Origin: Oscillospiraceae bacterium | GTDB lineage: Bacteria; Bacillota; Clostridia; Oscillospirales; UBA929 | DNA length: 5,182 nucleotides | Assembly: GCA_031282535.1 (NCBI GenBank) | Contig: JAITDM010000005.1 | Location: 1 to 5,182 of the forward strand | Reading direction: 5' to 3' | Shown: one piece after another, positions 1-5,182 of the stretch | Numbering within the stretch: the first letter of the stretch is position 1 | Layout of the letters: the number at the start of each line of letters is the position of its first letter | Notes under the pieces: model-generated | What the model saw: only the letters and a program-made list of their open reading frames with translations | The model's database searches: none | What the model was told of the DNA's origin: nothing | Translations under genes and position numbers: made by a program

Positions 1-2
1 GG

Positions 3-34
3 GCAAAAAGGTCGCGCACGGCGGCCTTTTTTGC
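3..34 (+). terminator. Intrinsic terminator of an upstream gene, possibly bidirectional
   Basis: Bases 5-15 pair with 21-31 in an 11-bp stem (one G-T pair, 12 with 24) around a 5-base loop at 16-20. The lower stem is A5-9 against T27-31 and the upper stem is GC-rich. The T-run at 27-32 forms the 3' side, as in a rho-independent terminator for a + strand gene lying left of the window. The A-run on the left arm would read as a T-run on the minus strand, so it could also stop transcription coming the other way. The upstream gene itself is not visible, so which transcript it ends is inferred. Confidence 0.75.
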
Positions 35-40
35 TATAAT
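32..40 (+). promoter_or_regulatory. Extended -10 promoter for the addBA operon
   Basis: The bases TGCTATAAT give a perfect TATAAT hexamer at 35-40 preceded by the TG of an extended -10 element at 32-33. This is striking in such GC-rich DNA. No good -35 hexamer is seen at the expected place (about 11-17, which is GC-rich terminator stem), consistent with an extended -10 promoter that depends little on a -35. Transcription would start near 46-49 and leave a leader of about 30 bases before addB. The role as the operon promoter is inferred from position and consensus match. Confidence 0.65.
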
Positions 41-59
41 GGGGGTGGATCTTTTCACG

Positions 60-75
60 GAGAGGAGCTGGGAGG
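60..75 (+). promoter_or_regulatory. Ribosome binding region of addB
   Basis: Two purine-rich Shine-Dalgarno-like stretches precede the GTG at 79. One is GAGAGGAG, ending at 67, 11 bases before the start. The other is GGGAGG, ending at 75, only 3 bases before it. Neither spacing is ideal, but no other start nearby keeps the P-loop close to the N-terminus, so the pair supports GTG 79 as the start. Confidence 0.6.
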
Positions 76-78
76 ACT

Positions 79-3000
79 GTGCTTACCATTGTCTGGGGCC
101 TCGCGGGCAGCGGCAAGAGCCACACGCTGCTGGCGGAGCTGACCGGCCGCGCCGGACCGGGGCGGCGGCAGTACCTGCTGGTGCCCGAACAGTACTCCCA
201 CGAAAACGAACGACTGCTGTGCCGGATGGGCGGGGCGTCTATCTCCCTGCACGCCGAGGTGCTCACCTTCCGTCGGCTCTCCGACCGCGTGCTCACGGAG
301 ACCGGCGGCGCGGGGCTGACCGCGCTCGACGAGGGCGGTCGGCTGCTCTCGCTCCTGCTCGCCGCCCAGGCCGTGGGGGACACGCTGCGCGTGTGGCGGC
401 GCTTCGCCGAGAGACCGGATTTTTTGGCCGCGCTGCTGGACGCCGTGGACGAACTCAAGACCTATCGCATCGCGCCGGAGGAGCTGGCGCGGGCCGCCGG
501 TGCGGTCGGGGCGCCCCTGGCGGACAAGTGCCGCGACCTCTCCCTGCTGCTCACCGCGTACGAGACGGTGCTCGCCGGCGCGGCCTGCGACCCGAGGGAC
601 CGCCTGACCCTGGCCTGCGCCGCGCTGCCGCTCTCGCGCTATGTGCAAAACGCCGCGTGGGCGGTGGACGGATTCACCCGCTTTACGGCGCAGGAACACG
701 CAGTGTTGTCCGTACTGCTGGCCCGCGGGGACGTGACCGTCTCGCTGACCGGGACGCCGGAGACACTGCCGGCCGAGGGGCGCTTCGCCGTCGCCGGGCG
801 GACGGCGGCCGCGCTGCGGCGCGCGGCGCAGCGCGCCGGTGTGGCGGTGCAGGAACGCGTGCTGACAGGCGCGCCGCGGTACCGCGCGGCCGCGCTGGCC
901 CATCTGGCGCGCCACCTGCTGGCCCCGGACCCGGCGCCCCTGCAGGGACCGGCGGACGGCGTGACGCTCGCGGCGTGCCCCGACCGGCGGGCCGAGTGCG
1001 TGCACGCCGCCGCCCTCGTGCGGACACTGGTGCGGGACCACGGCTACCGCTACCGCGACATCGCGGTGACCGCCCGCCATTTTGAGGAATACCGGCCGCT
1101 CTTTGAGCCGGTGGCGCGTCTCTACGAGCTTCCGATCTTCCTGGACAGCGTGGACAGCGTGCTGGATAGACCCCTGCCGGGCTTTGTCTCCGCGGCCCTC
1201 GACGCCGTGTGCGGCGGGTACGCCTACGACGCCGTGTTTAAAATGCTGAAGAGCGGTCTCTTTGGGCTGACGCCGGACGAGAGCGATCTGCTGGAAAATT
1301 ACGTGCTGGCCCACCGGATCCGGGGCGCCGCGTGGACGCGCCGCGCGGATTGGACATTCCCGCCCGGCGGCGGCTACGGGGCCGCGCCCACGGAAAAAGA
1401 CGCCGAGGCGTTGGCGGGGATCAACGCGCTGCGCCGGCGCGTCACCGGGCCGCTGGAGACGCTGCGCGCGGAGGCGGACGCCGCCCGCACCGCCCAAAAG
1501 CAGGCATTGTCTGTTTACCATTTTTTGGAAAATATTGATTTGCCGGCGCGGCTGCGGGCGCGGTGCGAGGCGTTGCGCGGGGCCGGGATGGCCAAGGTGG
1601 CCGCCGAGTACGAACAGATGTGGGACATCCTCGCCGGCGCGTTGGCGCAGTGCGTGGCGATTTTGGGCGACAGACCGATGGGCCTGGCCGACTTTGCCGG
1701 GCTCTTCTGCCTCGTCCTCTCCCGCAGCCGGGTGGGCGCGATCCCGGTGTCGCTCGACCACCTGGTGTGCGGCGACATGGACCGCATCCGCCGGCGCGGA
1801 CTGCGCTGCGTGATTTTGCTGGGGGCCACCGACCGGGACATCCCGTCCGCAGCGTCCGCCGCCGGGCTGATCCACGACGACGACCGTTCCTCGCTGGTGT
1901 CGGCCGGCCTGACGCTGGCGCCGGGGCCGGAGGAGCGGATGGACCAGGAATTCGACGCCCTGTACGGCATCCTGACGCTGCCCTCCGAGCGGCTGACGGT
2001 CACATGGCCCCGCGTCGGCGCGGAGGGGGAGGCGTGCCGCCCCGCCTTTGTGGCGGCCGACCTCGGCCGGATGCTGGGGCTGACGCCGGAGACGGCCGGC
2101 GCGGATGCGCTGGACCACACGGCCGCGCCGGCGCCCTGTTTTTTGTGGCTGGCCACCCGCCCGGCGGGGGCGGTGGCGGCCGCGGCGGCGCGGGCGCTCG
2201 GCGCGCACCCGGATTGGCGGGCGCGGCTGGAGGCGCTGCCCGCGGAGGCGGGGTTCACGCGCGGCCGTCTGGCGGGCCCGCGCGTGAGCGCGCTGTACGG
2301 CGCGGCCCCGACGCTCTCCGCCTCCCGGGTGGAACGCTTTATGACCTGCCGCTTCGCCTACTTCCTGCAGTACGGCCTGCGGCTCAAAAAGCGCCGGACG
2401 GACGGCTTTGCCGCGCCGGACCGGGGCGTCGTCGTCCACGCCGTGCTGGAGGAGACCACCCGCGCGGCGCTGGCGCGGGGCGGATTCCCGGCACTATCCG
2501 ACGCGGAGGTGGTGGCCATCGCGCGGGCCGCCGCCGCGCGCTGGGCGCGGTCGGTGCTGGCCGGGCACGGGGAGGACCGCCGGTTTGTCCGGCTCTTTGC
2601 CCGGCTGATGTACGCGCTGGACGCCGTGGTCGTCAACGTGGCCGAGGAGCTGCGGCTCTCCGAGTTTGCGCCGCTGGACGTGGAGCTGCGGTTCGCCGAT
2701 GGCGCGGAGGGGGCGCTGCCGGCTGTCCCGGCGGGGGCGCACGCGCGCGTCGCCGGGGTGGCCGACCGGGTGGACGGCTGGATGGACGCCGACGTGCTGT
2801 ATCTCCGCGTCGTCGATTACAAGACGGGCGTGCGCGGGTTTCGGCTGGGGGACGTCTGGCACGGGCTCGGCATCCAGATGCTGCTCTATCTTTTCGCGCT
2901 GGAGCGGGAGGGGCCGGCGCGCTACCGGGCGCGCTGGCCGTCGCTCACGCGCGTGCAGCCGGCCGGCGTGCTCTACATCCCCGCCCACGAGGCCTTTTTG

Positions 3001-3465
3001 CAGACGGATCGGCCGCTCTCCGACGAGGAGCTGGCCCGCGCCGCGGCCCGCGCGCTCACGCGCAGCGGACTCGTGCTCGACGACGCCCGAGTGGTGGCCG
3101 CGATGGAGCCGGGCATCGAGCGGGAGGGCGTCTTTCTCCCGGTGAAGTTCCGCAGCGACGGCCGCCCCGCCGCGCTGTCCTCGGTGGCCGCCGCGGACCG
3201 GTTTGCGCGGCTGCGGCGCCATGTGGAGGCCATACTGGCGGAGATGGAGCAGGCGCTGCTGGCGGGAGACGTGTCGGCCAATCCGGTGTGCCGCGGCGTG
3301 CAGAGTGCCTGCGAGTACTGCGACTTCGCGTCCGCCTGCCAGTTTCCGCTGGCCCGGGAGGACAGGCCGCGGCGTCTAGAAGCACTCTCGCCCGCCGCGT
3401 TCTGGCGGCGGATCGACGCGGACGAAACGGCCCCGGCGGCCTCGGAGGGAGGGGAGAGCGCATGA
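79..3465 (+). CDS. addB: ATP-dependent helicase/deoxyribonuclease subunit AddB
   Basis: This is the AddB subunit of the cytoplasmic AddAB helicase-nuclease, which resects double-strand ends for RecA-dependent repair. The 1128 residues are close to the roughly 1,166 of Bacillus subtilis AddB. The GTG start places the Walker A loop GLAGSGKS at residues 7-14, as expected for the family. It is followed by VPEQYS (35-40), the VLTFRRL segment (61-67), YRYRDIAV (323-330), LPIFLD (351-356) and the DMDRIRRRG region (566-574), all AddB-typical. The C-terminal RecB-family nuclease shows H787, the GVAD motif with D896, D913 and K915 in VDYKTG, and Q933/Y937. Four cysteines match the 4Fe-4S staple: C757 in FMTCRF and C1078, C1081 and C1087 spaced CxxCxxxxxC. 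From the family, the helicase half is motor-inactive and takes part in Chi recognition. The gene is intact, with no frameshift, and overlaps addA by 4 bases. An AT-rich patch at 1504-1542 differs from the rest in codon use. Confidence 0.96.
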   Translation: MLTIVWGLAGSGKSHTLLAELTGRAGPGRRQYLLVPEQYSHENERLLCRMGGASISLHAEVLTFRRLSDRVLTETGGAGLTALDEGGRLLSLLLAAQAVGDTLRVWRRFAERPDFLAALLDAVDELKTYRIAPEELARAAGAVGAPLADKCRDLSLLLTAYETVLAGAACDPRDRLTLACAALPLSRYVQNAAWAVDGFTRFTAQEHAVLSVLLARGDVTVSLTGTPETLPAEGRFAVAGRTAAALRRAAQRAGVAVQERVLTGAPRYRAAALAHLARHLLAPDPAPLQGPADGVTLAACPDRRAECVHAAALVRTLVRDHGYRYRDIAVTARHFEEYRPLFEPVARLYELPIFLDSVDSVLDRPLPGFVSAALDAVCGGYAYDAVFKMLKSGLFGLTPDESDLLENYVLAHRIRGAAWTRRADWTFPPGGGYGAAPTEKDAEALAGINALRRRVTGPLETLRAEADAARTAQKQALSVYHFLENIDLPARLRARCEALRGAGMAKVAAEYEQMWDILAGALAQCVAILGDRPMGLADFAGLFCLVLSRSRVGAIPVSLDHLVCGDMDRIRRRGLRCVILLGATDRDIPSAASAAGLIHDDDRSSLVSAGLTLAPGPEERMDQEFDALYGILTLPSERLTVTWPRVGAEGEACRPAFVAADLGRMLGLTPETAGADALDHTAAPAPCFLWLATRPAGAVAAAAARALGAHPDWRARLEALPAEAGFTRGRLAGPRVSALYGAAPTLSASRVERFMTCRFAYFLQYGLRLKKRRTDGFAAPDRGVVVHAVLEETTRAALARGGFPALSDAEVVAIARAAAARWARSVLAGHGEDRRFVRLFARLMYALDAVVVNVAEELRLSEFAPLDVELRFADGAEGALPAVPAGAHARVAGVADRVDGWMDADVLYLRVVDYKTGVRGFRLGDVWHGLGIQMLLYLFALEREGPARYRARWPSLTRVQPAGVLYIPAHEAFLQTDRPLSDEELARAAARALTRSGLVLDDARVVAAMEPGIEREGVFLPVKFRSDGRPAALSSVAAADRFARLRRHVEAILAEMEQALLAGDVSANPVCRGVQSACEYCDFASACQFPLAREDRPRRLEALSPAAFWRRIDADETAPAASEGGESA
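1504..1542 (+). other. AT-rich, codon-atypical island inside addB
   Basis: These 39 bases encode residues 476-488 of AddB and contain 11 G/C bases (about 28%), whereas the flanking gene is roughly 70% GC. Nine of the 13 codons end in A or T, including consecutive GAA, AAT, ATT and GAT, and a T6 run lies at 1521-1526. The reading frame is uninterrupted and the encoded segment (YHFLENIDL) fits the AddB family. No convincing promoter pair is seen on either strand, so no function is assigned. Confidence 0.55.
3444..3456 (+). promoter_or_regulatory. Ribosome binding site of addA within the addB 3' end
   Basis: A purine-only stretch contains GGAGG at 3444-3448 and again at 3448-3452. The second copy lies 9 bases before the ATG at 3462, which is good Shine-Dalgarno spacing. 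It sits inside the last codons of addB (the EGGES tail) and, with the ATGA overlap, decides the addA start and suggests coupled translation. Confidence 0.75.
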
Positions 3466-5182
3466 GCGGTCCGACACTCACCCCGGAACAGTTTCGGGCG
3501 GCGCACGAGCGCGGCGGCGCGCTGCTGGTGTCGGCCGGCGCCGGCGCGGGCAAGACGCGCGTACTCGTCGAGCGCCTGATGGCCCGTGTCTGCGACCCGG
3601 TGGCGCCGAGGCACATAGACGACTTCCTCGTGATCACCTACACGAAGGCCGCCGCCGCCGAGCTGCGCAGCCGGATCCTGGACGCGTTGTCGGCCCGGTT
3701 GGCGGAGGAACCGATGAACCGGCATCTGCGGCGGCAGCTCACGCGCCTGCCCCAGGCGCACATCTCCACGGTGCACGCCTTCTGCAAGCGGCTCTTGGAG
3801 GAGCGCGCGCCCGTCGGGCTGCTGCCGGCGCCGGCGCGGCTGATGGACGAGGCCGAGCGGGGAATCTTGCACGCGCGCGTGCTGGAGGAGGTGCTGGCGC
3901 GCTGCTACGAGGAGGAGACGGCGCTCTTCGCCGCGCTACTGGACGCGACCCTCGGCGAGAGAGGCGACGGCTTTCTCCAGACACTGGTGATGCTGGCCTA
4001 CGAGAAGACGCGGGCGCACCCGGACCCGGCGGCGTGGGCGGGCGCCCAGACGGCGGCGTTTGCCGAGGCCGGCGCACGCCCTGTGGAGAAGACACCGTGG
4101 GGCCGCCTGCTGCTGGACACCGCCGCCCGGCAGGTGGACTTCGCGTGCGCCGGGCTGGCGCGCGCGCGCGCGGCCATGCGGGCGCATCCGGCGGTCGAGA
4201 GCGCCTACGGGCCCGCCTTCGACGGAGATGTCGACGCCGCACAGGCTGTCCGCACGGCGCTGGCGCGGGGCTGGGACGAGGCCGTGGCGGCGGTCTCGGC
4301 GTTGACGTTTGCCCGGCTCTCTCCGCTGCGCGGGGAGGAGAACCGGGAAGCCGGCGCACCCTTTCGGGCGGTGCGCGAGGCCTGGAAACAGCGGACCAAG
4401 GCGCTGGCCAAGCGGTTCGACCGGCCCGACGCGGCGCACCGGGCGGACCTGTCGGCCGTGGCGCCGGTCATAGAGGGGCTGTTTGACACCGTGCGGCGGT
4501 TCGAGGAGGCGCTGACGGCGGAAAAACGGCGGCTGGGCGTCATCGACTTCTTCGACCTGGAGCACGGCGCGCTGGCGCTGCTGACACAGCAAGGGCCGGA
4601 CGGGCCGCGCCGGTCGGCGGAGGCCGAGCGGGTGTCGGAGCGGTACGCCGAGATCCTGGTGGACGAATACCAGGACATCAGCCTTACGCAGGAGAACATC
4701 GTACAGGCGCTCTCCCAGGGGGGGCGCAACCTGTTCTTTGTGGGCGACGTGCGGCAGTCGATCTACCGCTTCCGGCTGGCGGAACCGGGCCTCTTTTTAG
4801 AAAAGTACCGCACGTTTCCGGACATCCCCGCGGGGGAGGGCGCGCCGCGGCGCATCCTGCTGAGCCGCAACTTCCGCTCCCGGCCGCCCGTGCTGGACGC
4901 GGTCAACCATCTGTTTCAGGCCCTCATGTCCGAGGAGAGCGGCGAGATGGCCTACACGGAAAGGGAATTTTTGGAAAGCTCAGGCGCCTTTCCGGAGACC
5001 GGGGCCGACTACGGCACGGAGCTGCTGCTGGCCCAGTGGCGGCGGCCGGACCCGGACGGCGGGCCGGACGCGCTGTCCGACGTCGCCCCGGACGCGCCGG
5101 AGGAGGAGCTCACCGGCGCGCGGGCCGAGGCGGCCGTGCTGGCGGCGCGGTTGCGTGCCCTGTTGGACGAGCGCTTTCCCGT
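3462..5182 (+). CDS. addA: ATP-dependent helicase/nuclease subunit AddA, 5' part (cut by window end)
   Basis: This is the SF1A (UvrD/RecB-like) motor subunit of AddAB, which unwinds DNA 3' to 5' and carries the second nuclease domain. The frame is open from ATG 3462 to the window edge, giving 573 residues of an expected 1,200 or so (B. subtilis AddA has about 1,232). Visible motifs in order are the Q-motif LTPEQFRAA (6-14), Walker A GAGAGKT (26-32, K31), motif Ia VITYTKAAAAELRSRI (57-72), motif Ic ISTVHAFC (101-108), the IDFFDLE segment (361-367), Walker B VDEYQD (400-405, D401/E402), motif III VGDVRQSIYRFR (427-438), and motif IV LSRNFRSRP (467-475). R431 stands where Lys is usual in GDVKQS, a conservative change. 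The Pro/Asp/Glu-rich stretch 529-549 looks like a flexible linker. Helicase motifs V and VI and the C-terminal nuclease lie beyond the window, so their integrity is unknown. PcrA/UvrD is unlikely because the DFFDLE and GDVRQSIYRFR forms and the adjacent addB point to AddA. Confidence 0.95.
   Translation, partial: MSGPTLTPEQFRAAHERGGALLVSAGAGAGKTRVLVERLMARVCDPVAPRHIDDFLVITYTKAAAAELRSRILDALSARLAEEPMNRHLRRQLTRLPQAHISTVHAFCKRLLEERAPVGLLPAPARLMDEAERGILHARVLEEVLARCYEEETALFAALLDATLGERGDGFLQTLVMLAYEKTRAHPDPAAWAGAQTAAFAEAGARPVEKTPWGRLLLDTAARQVDFACAGLARARAAMRAHPAVESAYGPAFDGDVDAAQAVRTALARGWDEAVAAVSALTFARLSPLRGEENREAGAPFRAVREAWKQRTKALAKRFDRPDAAHRADLSAVAPVIEGLFDTVRRFEEALTAEKRRLGVIDFFDLEHGALALLTQQGPDGPRRSAEAERVSERYAEILVDEYQDISLTQENIVQALSQGGRNLFFVGDVRQSIYRFRLAEPGLFLEKYRTFPDIPAGEGAPRRILLSRNFRSRPPVLDAVNHLFQALMSEESGEMAYTEREFLESSGAFPETGADYGTELLLAQWRRPDPDGGPDALSDVAPDAPEEELTGARAEAAVLAARLRALLDERFP

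Noticed and set aside
39..1085. A 348-codon + strand frame starting at the ATG inside TATAATG
   Set aside because: It lies in a different frame from addB, has Arg/Ala/Gly-rich low-complexity content without motifs, and its start codon overlaps the promoter -10 element.
1510..1550. Possible internal promoter in the AT-rich island of addB
   Set aside because: Neither strand offers a convincing -10 and -35 pair at proper spacing. The AT-richness alone is not enough.
55..2439. A 794-codon open frame on the minus strand, fully opposite addB
   Set aside because: Its translation is rich in Arg, Gly, Pro, Ala, Gln and His, with no recognisable domain, which is typical of antisense frames in GC-rich DNA. 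The opposite strand carries a clearly conserved AddB across the whole span.
105..3469. AGCGG pentamers (the B. subtilis Chi sequence) including one at the addA start
   Set aside because: A GC-rich pentamer is expected many times by chance here, and the Chi sequence of this organism is unknown. No enrichment can be claimed.
2973..3872. Minus-strand frames of about 190-300 codons crossing the addB/addA junction
   Set aside because: They oppose two well-supported genes, have compositionally biased translations and no family resemblance. They are shadow frames.
3936..4729. Overlapping minus-strand frames opposite addA
   Set aside because: They lie opposite the AddA region between motif Ic and motif III, are Arg-rich, and show no domain or ribosome binding site.

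Overview
The window holds one operon for double-strand-break repair: a complete addB followed by the first part of addA, both on the + strand. These encode the two subunits of the AddAB (RexAB-type) helicase-nuclease, the functional counterpart of RecBCD in most Bacillota. By eye the base composition is around 70% GC with very strong G/C preference at third codon positions. The AddB-type subunit with iron-sulfur cysteines, the GTG start, the strong purine-rich ribosome binding sites and a TATAAT promoter all fit a high-GC member of the Bacillota (a Clostridia-like lineage is my guess). Genus or family cannot be decided from this sequence.

Layout: bases 3-34 form a hairpin with a T-tract that looks like an intrinsic terminator for an upstream gene outside the window. 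Its 3' edge runs directly into an extended -10 promoter (TGCTATAAT, 32-40). A short leader of about 30 bases follows, then addB from a GTG at 79 to 3465. addA begins at 3462 in a 4-base ATGA overlap with addB and stays open to the window edge at 5182, giving 573 of an expected roughly 1,200 residues. There is no gene-free stretch longer than 78 bases.

How the genes work together: AddA supplies the active 3'-5' SF1 helicase motor and, in its C-terminus beyond this window, one nuclease domain. AddB supplies a degenerate helicase-like fold used in Chi recognition and a second RecB-family nuclease domain stapled by a 4Fe-4S cluster. Together they resect a DNA end, respond to Chi, and deliver a 3' tail for RecA. 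All key AddB residues and all N-terminal AddA helicase motifs can be seen, so the system looks intact as far as the window goes.

I looked for a novel system and did not find one. Long reading frames in other frames and on the minus strand are by-products of the high GC content. The points worth a second look are the fused terminator-promoter and an AT-rich, codon-atypical island inside addB.
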